This document shows positions 1-6,080 of a stretch of 13,070 nt of DNA, piece by piece (positions within the stretch are counted from its first letter, which is position 1; every line of letters starts with the position of its first letter). Where the stretch lies: the NCBI GenBank assembly GCA_959027945.1, contig CAUFRO010000050.1:1-13070 (forward strand), in the 5' to 3' direction. The notes beneath the pieces were generated by a model. That model was not told the DNA's origin, did no database searches, and saw only the letters and a program-made list of their open reading frames with translations. Source of the stretch: an uncultured Collinsella sp. GTDB lineage: Bacteria > Actinomycetota > Coriobacteriia > Coriobacteriales > Coriobacteriaceae. A program made the position numbers and the translations under genes.

Positions 1-516
1 CATCCCGATAACGTCGCCCCCGCTATCCTGGGCGGCGCCGTCTGCTCCTTTACGCCGACCGATTCGCTTCCCCAGTGCCTGCGCTACGAGGTAAGCGACA
101 AGCTTCGTTTTATTACTGTGATTCCGCCCTACGAGGTACATACGAGCGAGGCGCGCAAGGTCGTGCCGCAGGAGATTCCACTCTCCACTGCCGTATGGCA
201 AATGGGCCGCATCGCCGGCATGACGCGCGGCCTGGAAACCGGCGACCTGGACCTGATTGCCGCTGCCAACGACGACCGCATCCAGGAGCCCTATCGTCGC
301 CGCCTCATCCCCGACTACAACGCCGTGCGCGATACCTGCCTTAACGGCGGCGCTAAGACCATCTGGATCAGTGGCTCCGGCTCGACCCTCATGGCCGCGA
401 CTGACGACACCATCGTGGCAAAGTTCCTGCAGGTCAAGCTGCGTGAACAGTTCCCCAAGTGTGACACGCATATTCTGACGTGCGACACGGAAGGCGCCCA
501 GATCGAATACCTGTAG
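1..516 (+). CDS. thrB: Homoserine kinase, C-terminal part (5' end outside window)
   Basis: GHMP-family kinase that phosphorylates L-homoserine with ATP in threonine biosynthesis, in the cytoplasm. The reading frame is open from base 1 and gives 171 residues before TAG at 514-516. It opens with HPDNVAPAILGG, matching the conserved HPDNVAP block of homoserine kinases. Near the end, WISGSGSTLMAA matches the glycine-rich C-terminal GHMP motif (SGSGPT type). Family members are about 290-320 residues, so roughly the first 40 percent lies upstream of the window. This is the only + strand gene here. It converges on the antitoxin-like gene at 803-1501, and the gap between them holds a large hairpin repeat that could stop transcription from both sides. 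The family call is firm; nothing can be said about its operon. Confidence 0.94.
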   Translation, partial: HPDNVAPAILGGAVCSFTPTDSLPQCLRYEVSDKLRFITVIPPYEVHTSEARKVVPQEIPLSTAVWQMGRIAGMTRGLETGDLDLIAAANDDRIQEPYRRRLIPDYNAVRDTCLNGGAKTIWISGSGSTLMAATDDTIVAKFLQVKLREQFPKCDTHILTCDTEGAQIEYL

Positions 517-537
517 TCGCCGTCCCGTATACTCGCC

Positions 538-664
538 GGGGAGGCCAGGGGGCTTTGCCCCCAAATCGTCCTCGGACATGGCAGGACCCCCGCTGCGCAC
601 TTCGTGCGGCGGGGGTCCTGCCGTCCTGCGGAAAGATTTGGGGGCAAAGCCCCCTGGCCTCCCC
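538..664. repeat. Compound intergenic hairpin repeat, copy 1
   Basis: Nested inverted repeat in the convergent gap after thrB. The outer arms, 538-567 and 635-664, are perfect 30-bp complements. Each arm also folds alone: GGGGGC-TTT-GCCCCC at 548-562 and GGGGGC-AAA-GCCCCC at 640-654. Inside lies a second hairpin with a 14-bp stem (580-593 with 609-622), a TG bulge (594-595), then CGCAC-TTC-GTGCG (596-608). GGACATG at 574-580 and CGTCCTGCGGAA at 622-633 flank it. The same plan recurs reversed at 12970-13070 with different stem sequence. No U-run follows on either strand, so it is not a textbook intrinsic terminator, although a hairpin this strong between converging genes could still stop polymerase. 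No reading frame in it resembles a protein. It may be an immobile or non-autonomous repeat. Confidence 0.85.
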
Positions 665-802
665 TATGTTAACTTCGCCGGCAGCGGCTACAGGGACCTA
701 CGCTCTGGAAAGGCGCCGGGCTGATAGTTTGGCTTTTTATTGGTAGGGGCTCTTGCTAGGCTGGAGCACTTCCTAGAGGCGGGCATCGGCTGTGTGCTTG
801 GT

Positions 803-1501
803 TTAGGCGGCGCTGGTTTCTTTGTATTCGAAGACTGGTTCTAGGAGGTCTTCGATATTGCAGTGGAGGGCTTTTGCTATAGCTCTTACGGTTGTTACTG
901 AGGCTTCGTTGATGTTTCGTTGGCGCTGTTCGTACATTTGGATTGAGCGGAGTGATACGCCCGATTCGTATGCCAGGTCTTGCTGGGTTTTCTTAAGCCT
1001 CTTCCTTGCTAGCGCCAGTTTGGTTTGACGAGGTGTTTTCTTCGCTATATCGCAAACAAGACGCGCCACACGCTCCTCTGAGGCTTCGTGCCAGGGGTAA
1101 TACATATTGCACAGCGCATCGAACGGAACGACATGCAGCAGGTCTTCGAAAGACTCGCCCAGACGCCATTGCAGATATGCCAATATCCAGCCTGTCCAAT
1201 ACTCCGGCGTCTTCTCAAAACGATAGTTGCGGTCCGGTATAGACCCGCTTTGATATCCCGACCTTTCAGCGATAAGCGCGAACAGTTCAACGCCCGATTT
1301 TCCCGATACGACCCATGCGTTGCCGCGTTCGAACTCGCGAGCTACGCCGCTCAGGCAAAAGAGTTCAGCAACTTCCGATCCTTCTGCTCCATAATCGTTA
1401 ACGGCATAGTCAAAGCAGTCGCCGAGGTTGTTCATTGCATCCTCGAGGTAGTAGACGGGGTATGTCCTACTCGGCCCACAATCCGTTAACTCTTGGATCA
1501 T
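803..1501 (-). CDS. HTH (XRE-type) protein with long N-terminal domain; probable antitoxin/repressor of the DUF3990 pair
   Basis: 232 residues. Residues 164-221 form a Cro/C1-type helix-turn-helix (ALARKRLKKTQQDLA, then GVSLRSIQMYEQ, then IAKALHCNIEDLLEP). The first 150 residues are an unassigned, probably helical domain with aromatic blocks (YWTGWILAYLQW, residues 101-112). Having the DNA-binding domain at the C-terminus is the reverse of most small XRE antitoxins. The ATG at 1501 has a good Shine-Dalgarno (GGGAGGG, nine bases upstream). It lies inside the 3' end of the DUF3990 gene (35-bp overlap), which implies translational coupling. A second in-frame ATG at 1435 is less well supported. 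The likely role is to neutralise the upstream protein through the N-terminal domain and repress the pair by binding 2166-2212. The HTH is certain; the antitoxin role is inferred from layout. Confidence 0.88.
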   Translation of the reverse strand: MIQELTDCGPSRTYPVYYLEDAMNNLGDCFDYAVNDYGAEGSEVAELFCLSGVAREFERGNAWVVSGKSGVELFALIAERSGYQSGSIPDRNYRFEKTPEYWTGWILAYLQWRLGESFEDLLHVVPFDALCNMYYPWHEASEERVARLVCDIAKKTPRQTKLALARKRLKKTQQDLAYESGVSLRSIQMYEQRQRNINEASVTTVRAIAKALHCNIEDLLEPVFEYKETSAA

Positions 1502-2150
1502 TCAAATCAACCCTCCCTGCCATCAAATCCCTAATGTCGACACCATCAGAGTCAAATCCGTTTACCGTATCCAGATACTTACGTCGAGCGTTCTGTTCTC
1601 GCTCAAATCGTTTGGGATAAAACTCGGCTCCCGAGACCTGCTTCCAATCGCGGAACCTGATCGCCGAGAACGCGCGCTCACTCATAAGCGCATATTGAAT
1701 GCCCAAATCCCCCAAAAACATAATGCGCTGCAATTGCCTGAGCGAGATCATGCCGTTGACAAACTGTCTTGCAAACGAGAAATAGGAATCGTCTGCACGA
1801 TAGCCTCGAATAACGTCATAGGGAGAAATATCAATCAGGCAGTTATCCAGCAGATAACGAAGCCCCTCGCGTGCTACTGGCGTTGAAACATTGAACTCTC
1901 TGTTATTCGCCAGAATTGCAAGCCAGTTGAGAATCGAGAACTCACCTGATTCCAAATCCAAAATCGCAAGGCCATCTAAATCAAGCTCATATCGATTGGC
2001 AATGCCATCAGACTCGGTCCGACATGCCCACTCCAGCGCCATTTCCTCATGCGGTGTGCAATAAAACCCGCGCCCATAGTCATTGAATTGCCTGCATTTA
2101 TCCAACGATGGATGATCGACAACAACGTCCGACCCATGCCAAAGCTCCAT
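1467..2150 (-). CDS. DUF3990 family protein, ADP-ribosyltransferase-like; probable toxin
   Basis: 227 residues from ATG 2150. I chose this start because GGAGGT lies four bases upstream; a TTG at 2162 overlaps that site and is unlikely. The N-terminus reads ELWHGSDVVV and then DYGRGFYCTP, the DUF3990 signature. The family is believed to share the ADP-ribosyltransferase (PARP-like) fold. By that reading, H5 in the HGS block, Y30 in GRGFYCT and Q152 in LGIQYALMSERA would form an H-Y-Q NAD-binding/catalytic set. A conserved-looking RGYRADDSYF precedes it (residues 115-124). It is cytoplasmic, with no signal peptide or membrane segment. It is the first gene of a two-gene unit, with its stop inside the partner. 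The gene is A+T-richer than engB next door, consistent with horizontal transfer. Family recognition is good; activity, target and toxicity are inference. Confidence 0.87.
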   Translation of the reverse strand: MELWHGSDVVVDHPSLDKCRQFNDYGRGFYCTPHEEMALEWACRTESDGIANRYELDLDGLAILDLESGEFSILNWLAILANNREFNVSTPVAREGLRYLLDNCLIDISPYDVIRGYRADDSYFSFARQFVNGMISLRQLQRIMFLGDLGIQYALMSERAFSAIRFRDWKQVSGAEFYPKRFEREQNARRKYLDTVNGFDSDGVDIRDLMAGRVDLNDPRVNGLWAE

Positions 2151-2165
2151 ATCGACCTCCAAAAA

Positions 2166-2212
2166 ATATCACCTCAGTGATAGTTTACCAATAACTATCA
2201 CTGAGGTGATAT
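2166..2212 (-). promoter_or_regulatory. Double palindromic operator in front of the DUF3990/HTH pair
   Basis: Two perfect 20-bp arms (2166-2185 and 2193-2212) are complementary across a 7-bp spacer. Each arm is itself a dyad of the form TATCAC-N4-GTGATA: 2167-2182 with CTCA in the centre and 2196-2211 with TGAG. The dyad centres are 29 bp apart. The site ends about 15 bp before the DUF3990 Shine-Dalgarno, so bound protein would block the promoter. The natural ligand is the HTH protein encoded by the second gene. As RNA it would also form a 20-bp hairpin just before the ribosome site. I could not assign -35/-10 hexamers convincingly; TTATTG with TGATAT at 17 bp is the best pair. Confidence 0.85.
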
Positions 2213-2243
2213 AGATGAGAGCTTTTGAGGGGCCGCAGCCTGA

Positions 2244-2834
2244 CTAAAGGCAGGCCTCGGCAATGCGGCGCTTAAGCTCATCGATGCCGGTGCCGGTCTG
2301 GGAGCTTGTGATGATTACGTTCTCGGCCGGGACGTTGAGCTGCTTTTTGATGGCCGCCGCCTGGCGGGCCTGTTGGGTGCGGCTGAGCTTGTCGGCTTTG
2401 GTGAGGCAGACGATAAAGTTGAACTCGTTGCCCTGCAGGTAGTCAATCATGTCGTGGTCGAGCTTGCTGGGGTCGTGACGAATGTCCACCAGCGAGACGA
2501 CCAAGTTAAAGCTGCGTTCGGAGTCGAAAAAGTCGCCGATAAGCTCGGCCCAGCGGTCGCGCTCGGCCTTGGAGCGACGGGCGAAACCGTAGCCCGGCAG
2601 GTCCACGAAATGCACGTCGTCGGCCTCGAAGAAATTGATGTTGCTCGTCTTGCCCGGCGTGCTCGAAACCTTGACCAAGTTCTTGCGGCCAAATAGCTTG
2701 TTCATGATGGAGGACTTGCCCACGTTGGAGCGGCCGACGAAGCTCACCTCAGGGCAGGTGGACTCGGGAATCTGCGAAACCTTGCCGTAGCTGGCAACGA
2801 ACTTGGCAAGCTGATAGTTAATGGAATCGGCCAT
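2244..2834 (-). CDS. engB: Ribosome biogenesis GTP-binding protein EngB/YsxC
   Basis: Circularly ordinary TRAFAC-class GTPase of 196 residues needed for late large-subunit ribosome assembly, cytoplasmic. All G motifs are visible: G1 GRSNVGKS (34-41), G2 region PGKTSNINFF (60-69), G3 DLPGYG (78-83), G4 TKAD (145-148) and G5 TSSQTGTG (176-183). Length is normal for the family. The start is ATG 2834, because AAGGAG sits five bases upstream; a GTG at 2840 overlaps that site and is rejected. It lies 38 bp downstream of mtnN on the same strand, so the two are probably co-transcribed. There is no convincing U-tailed terminator after the stop, so read-through into the DUF3990 pair is possible. Confidence 0.97.
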   Translation of the reverse strand: MADSINYQLAKFVASYGKVSQIPESTCPEVSFVGRSNVGKSSIMNKLFGRKNLVKVSSTPGKTSNINFFEADDVHFVDLPGYGFARRSKAERDRWAELIGDFFDSERSFNLVVSLVDIRHDPSKLDHDMIDYLQGNEFNFIVCLTKADKLSRTQQARQAAAIKKQLNVPAENVIITSSQTGTGIDELKRRIAEACL

Positions 2835-2872
2835 GGACACTCCTTGGTCGTAGGTTCTTACAAATAGACGCG

Positions 2873-3613
2873 CTATTGCGCAGCGGCAATGCGGCGGACG
2901 ATATCGAGTGTGATGTCACTTGCGACACGCGCGTACTCGAACAGATCGAACTCGCGCTCGCAAATTGCATCGTACGCCTCGTCACAATTATCGCTGATAG
3001 CGCGCAACACCAGGCAATCGACACCATTTTTGGTTGCGACATGGGCAATTGCCGCGCCCTCCATGCCGACACAATCGGCATGCGTCGCCTCGATAGCGTC
3101 GTTGCGCATGGTGGCGCCCGTCACAAAGCGGTTACCCGTGGCAATCGTGCCGACCAGGAACTGCTTGGTGCCCTCGTTCGAAGCGACTGCATTTTTCGAA
3201 GCGTCAACAAACCCACGCTCAGCAAGCACGTCGGCGGCAATATCGACCAGCGCGGGCGTCGAGCCAAACTCCTCGAGCCCCGGTGCGGACTCGGCGATAA
3301 GCGCGGTATCGGTATCCAGATAGCGTAGGCGTTTGCCAATGACCACGTCGTCGATATGGAGCTTGGGGTTCAAACCGCCCGCAATGCCCGAAAACACAAC
3401 AGCCTGCGGAGCATACTTGCTAATGAGGTGCTGTGTTGCAGCGGCGGCGTTCACCGTGCCCATGCCCGCCGTTGTGGCGACAACCGTCAGGCCGTCGAGC
3501 TCACCGCTCACAACGGTCAAGCCTGCCTCCCGTGCCTCGCAAACGTCGCTCAGCTCTTCCTTAATCTGCATGATTTCTTTTTCGAGCGCACCGATAATCG
3601 CGATGGTAGCCAT
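2873..3613 (-). CDS. mtnN: 5'-methylthioadenosine/S-adenosylhomocysteine nucleosidase
   Basis: Hydrolyses methylthioadenosine and S-adenosylhomocysteine to adenine plus the thioribose product, in methionine salvage and methyl-cycle recycling, cytoplasmic. 246 residues from ATG 3613. IAIIGALEKE at the N-terminus holds the family glutamate (E13). VVFSGIAGGLN (72-82) is the phosphorylase-fold glycine loop. GMEGAAIAHVA (183-193) carries the substrate-binding E185. RAISDNCD (204-211) carries the catalytic aspartate D208. It is slightly longer than the 230-residue norm. The start has a modest Shine-Dalgarno (GGGGA, five bases upstream); an in-frame TTG at 3625 is less likely. It is the first gene of the mtnN-engB pair. 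No luxS is next to it, so nothing here links it to autoinducer-2. Confidence 0.96.
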   Translation of the reverse strand: MATIAIIGALEKEIMQIKEELSDVCEAREAGLTVVSGELDGLTVVATTAGMGTVNAAAATQHLISKYAPQAVVFSGIAGGLNPKLHIDDVVIGKRLRYLDTDTALIAESAPGLEEFGSTPALVDIAADVLAERGFVDASKNAVASNEGTKQFLVGTIATGNRFVTGATMRNDAIEATHADCVGMEGAAIAHVATKNGVDCLVLRAISDNCDEAYDAICEREFDLFEYARVASDITLDIVRRIAAAQ

Positions 3614-3691
3614 ACCATTCCCCAAACCTATACGAAATTCTCAACCAAGGTATGGTACCAGCATTTTGTTTGACCTCGCCAAACGAACACG

Positions 3692-4810
3692 CTAAGCCAG
3701 TGCAGCTCGCGTATCAAACAGAGCCTTTGCAATCGCGGCCGTAACCTCGCTCGAACGGTCACTCCACGGCATCGATGTCATGACGCTCATGACATAGGTA
3801 CGGCCATCGATGTCGATGAGGCCTGCATCGCATGTCGAATAGTAACCATCCTCGCTAATCCAGCCTGCCTTGTTGCGCACCAAAACCTGCTCGTCCGCAA
3901 TGCCATCACGGATAAATGAGCGCGATGTTGATGACAGCAGTTCAGATAACCACTGGGAGGTCTCACTGCCCCTGCTCAAATACTCACTCATCTCACGCCA
4001 TAACCTCGCAGAAGTGCGCGGGCAGTAGGTCGGAAAATCACTCATCGGATCCAGTGCCGTTTCGTCATCAACACCCAGATTGGCAATCCAATCCTCATAG
4101 CCATCATGGTCAAACGCCGCGCGTAACGCAATAAACGAATCGTTATCCGAATTAACGACCGCGGTCTCGATCAGGTCGCGCACCGCCTGCCAGCCCATAC
4201 TGTAACCACCATACGTGGCTAAAGGCCAATCGAGCGACACCTGACCCGATTCGACCAACGTCTCGCAAATATAGAGCGCATACAGCGCCTTGTAACTGCT
4301 CGCTCCATACACCTCGGCATCGGCGTTATACGTCACGCCTCTACCGCTCGATAGGTCGTAGAACACTACGCCCACTTCACCCAGCTCCTGCGCCCGACAC
4401 AGGGCATCCTGGAGCGAGGCAAGGCTCTCATCCTCCAAGGCGGGAGTCTTGTTATCCACCAACGAGAAGGTCCGGACGGTATCACCCGAAGGGATATCGT
4501 TGAAGTCCGCCTTCGAAAGTCTCGTCTTGAGATCTGCCGTCGACAGAGCTTGATCTGCCGACGCTTTGGACTTTGAAACCCTCTCGTTTTGCAGCTGTAC
4601 CGTTGACGCATCTGGGCGCACCGTTCGCTCCGAGGCGTAGGTTTTAACGGTAATTCCGAGGATAATAACCGCCGACGTTAGCATCCCAATGGCGGCAATC
4701 TTCCTCACGCGGATGCGAGCGCCGGCAAGGCCACGCGAAGACGTGCCCCTCGTCTTATATCTGCTGCCATGCTGCGGCACATACTCATCCCGCGATGCGA
4801 TGTTTCGCAC
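3692..4810 (-). CDS. Membrane-anchored serine hydrolase of beta-lactamase fold
   Basis: 372 residues from GTG 4810, which has AGGAG five bases upstream. An ATG at 4849 has no ribosome site and lies inside a probable -10 box, so it is rejected. A basic cytoplasmic N-terminus is followed by one membrane segment (about 35-53, IAAIGMLTSAVIILGITV) and a linker of low complexity. The hydrolase domain follows from about residue 130. Active-site motifs of the penicillin-recognising serine hydrolases are present: SSYK (171-174, S171 nucleophile, K174 base), SDN (221-223) and KAG (314-316, in place of KTG). I see no ExxLN omega-loop block carrying the deacylating glutamate of class A beta-lactamases, so it may not be an efficient antibiotic hydrolase. 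A role on peptidoglycan or a small peptide is equally possible. It appears to be transcribed alone. Confidence 0.9.
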   Translation of the reverse strand: MRNIASRDEYVPQHGSRYKTRGTSSRGLAGARIRVRKIAAIGMLTSAVIILGITVKTYASERTVRPDASTVQLQNERVSKSKASADQALSTADLKTRLSKADFNDIPSGDTVRTFSLVDNKTPALEDESLASLQDALCRAQELGEVGVVFYDLSSGRGVTYNADAEVYGASSYKALYALYICETLVESGQVSLDWPLATYGGYSMGWQAVRDLIETAVVNSDNDSFIALRAAFDHDGYEDWIANLGVDDETALDPMSDFPTYCPRTSARLWREMSEYLSRGSETSQWLSELLSSTSRSFIRDGIADEQVLVRNKAGWISEDGYYSTCDAGLIDIDGRTYVMSVMTSMPWSDRSSEVTAAIAKALFDTRAALA

Positions 4811-4847
4811 GTGGTCTCCTGACTGCCACCGTTTATATACGAGCAGC

Positions 4848-4875
4848 ATGATACCGAGCAGGCAATTCTTTCCAA
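4848..4875 (-). promoter_or_regulatory. Candidate promoter of the serine hydrolase gene
   Basis: On the - strand TTGGAA (4870-4875) is followed after 16 bp by TATCAT (4848-4853), a good sigma-70-type pair. Transcription would start near 4841, leaving a leader of about 30 nt with AGGAG and the GTG at 4810. The upstream ATG (4847-4849) overlaps the -10 box and would not be in the message. A second AT-rich box, TATATAAAC, follows closely and could be an alternative -10. The rest of 4876-5018 shows nothing I can name. Confidence 0.5.
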
Positions 4876-5018
4876 AGATATTCAGCGGCGTTTAAGGTGT
4901 CTTTGAAGAAACCACAAGCGTATTTATCCAAATGGCACGATTCTGTTGTGCATCTCACCGCAACCCAGAGAGTAGTCTTTTTAGGACGGGGCTCTTTAGC
5001 AATCAACTAGGCGCCCAG

Positions 5019-5053
5019 GGGCACTCATTTAAGTCTGTCCCCAATGAGTGCCC
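5019..5053. repeat. Small inverted repeat between pflA and the hydrolase gene
   Basis: GGGCACTCATT (5019-5029) and AATGAGTGCCC (5043-5053) are perfect 11-bp complements around a 13-base loop containing AAGTCTGTCCCC. A second, shorter fold is possible within 5018-5042 (GGGG-ACT with AGT-CCCC). It lies 35 bases after the pflA stop, where a terminator would be, but no U-run follows on the - strand. The look (GGGGACA...AGTGCCCC) recalls REP-type palindromes, so it may be a fossil or terminator of that kind. Confidence 0.6.
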
Positions 5054-5087
5054 AGCTCGGATATCATAAAGGGGCAAAAATGGCTTG

Positions 5088-5906
5088 TTAGCCGATGGCC
5101 GACCTGAGCTCCGCGCGGCGCTTTTTCATGCCGGTCATAACGGCATTACGCAACTCGGGCATGCGCGCGGTATCCATCTGGGGCACGCCCTCGAGCTTAT
5201 AGGGAATGCCCAGTTGCTCGTACTTGACGACACCCATCGTGTGATACGGCAGCATTTCCAGGCCCACCACGTTGTGCCATGGAGCGATGAGGCGACCGAG
5301 CTTCTCGCACTCCTCCACCGTGTCGGTAATGCCCGGCACCACCACGTGACGGATAACGACCTTGATCTTGCGACGTGCAAGCTCATCGCCAAACGCCAGG
5401 ATGCGTGCGGGATCACAACCGGTCAGCTTTTTATGCTCGACCGGGTCGGCATGCTTAATATCGAGCAGTACCATGTCGGTCTCGTTGAGCACGGCATCAA
5501 ACTTCTCGGGATGGCCGGGATCAAACGCATACCCGCAGCTGTCAAGGCAGGTATGGACGCGTCCATCGGGATTGTTGTGCATTGCCCGGAACAGGTCGGC
5601 CAAAAAATCGGGCTGTAGGAGCGGCTCGCCGCCCGAAACCGTAATGCCGCCGCTGCGGTAAAACTCATGGTTGCTCTGGAACTCGTCCATCAGATGCTCG
5701 ACGGTCACCATGGTGCCGCCGTTAACCGACCAGGTATCGGGATTGTGACAATACGCACAGCGCATGGGACAGCCCTGAACAAACACCACAAAGCGGATGC
5801 CGGGTCCGTCGACCGTACCCATCGTTTCAATCGAATGTACACGGCCCAGGGCAAACGCGGAGTCCTCGGGACGAGCGTCCACACCCTCGAGCGTCATCTC
5901 AGCCAT
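5088..5906 (-). CDS. pflA: Pyruvate formate-lyase activating enzyme
   Basis: Radical SAM enzyme that installs the glycyl radical on pyruvate formate-lyase under anaerobic conditions, cytoplasmic. 272 residues. GTVDGPGIRFVVFVQGCPMR is the classic PFL-activase block, and C46, C50 and C53 (CPMRCAYC) form the CxxxCxxC 4Fe-4S site. VSGGEPLLQ, the glycine-rich SAM motif, follows. There is no two-cluster ferredoxin insertion after the first cysteines, which separates PFL activases from those of glycerol dehydratase or benzylsuccinate synthase. The start is taken at ATG 5906, with AAGG eight bases upstream. A stronger AAGGAG lies further up with no start codon at good spacing, and ATG 5897 is an alternative. 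No pflB is adjacent, so the partner enzyme must be elsewhere. Confidence 0.96.
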   Translation of the reverse strand: MAEMTLEGVDARPEDSAFALGRVHSIETMGTVDGPGIRFVVFVQGCPMRCAYCHNPDTWSVNGGTMVTVEHLMDEFQSNHEFYRSGGITVSGGEPLLQPDFLADLFRAMHNNPDGRVHTCLDSCGYAFDPGHPEKFDAVLNETDMVLLDIKHADPVEHKKLTGCDPARILAFGDELARRKIKVVIRHVVVPGITDTVEECEKLGRLIAPWHNVVGLEMLPYHTMGVVKYEQLGIPYKLEGVPQMDTARMPELRNAVMTGMKKRRAELRSAIG

Positions 5907-5956
5907 TCCCGCTACCTTGCCTCTCCTTGGATGCAACCAATTAAAATGCCAGAGCC

Positions 5957-5984
5957 ATTCTAGCCCATGCGCTTGCGTTTAAAC
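5957..5984 (-). promoter_or_regulatory. Candidate pflA promoter
   Basis: On the - strand GTTTAA (5979-5984) and TAGAAT (5957-5962) are separated by 16 bp. The -10 matches TATAAT at five of six positions; the -35 is weak. The predicted leader to ATG 5906 is about 45 nt. The -35 overlaps the palindromic stretch GTTTAAAC. No clear FNR-type dyad is visible, although the gene's role would suggest oxygen control. Confidence 0.4.
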
Positions 5985-6080
5985 GTCTCAGACTAGAACG
6001 GCACGTTTTAATCTATCCCCCATCACCATGGTTGGGGTCTACGTCGAGATGTCAGGCTGAAGAACGCTCGCCTGAGGCCT

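Noticed and set aside
480..746. Small + strand frame through the hairpin repeat
   Set aside because: It is translation of the inverted repeat itself with no ribosome site; no evidence of coding.
2237..2255. Hairpin over the engB stop codon
   Set aside because: Only a five-base stem (GCCTG/CAGGC), no U-tail; insufficient as a terminator.
6017..6037. CCCC...GGGG hairpin after degV as a terminator
   Set aside because: Short imperfect stem and no U-run on the - strand; too weak to call.
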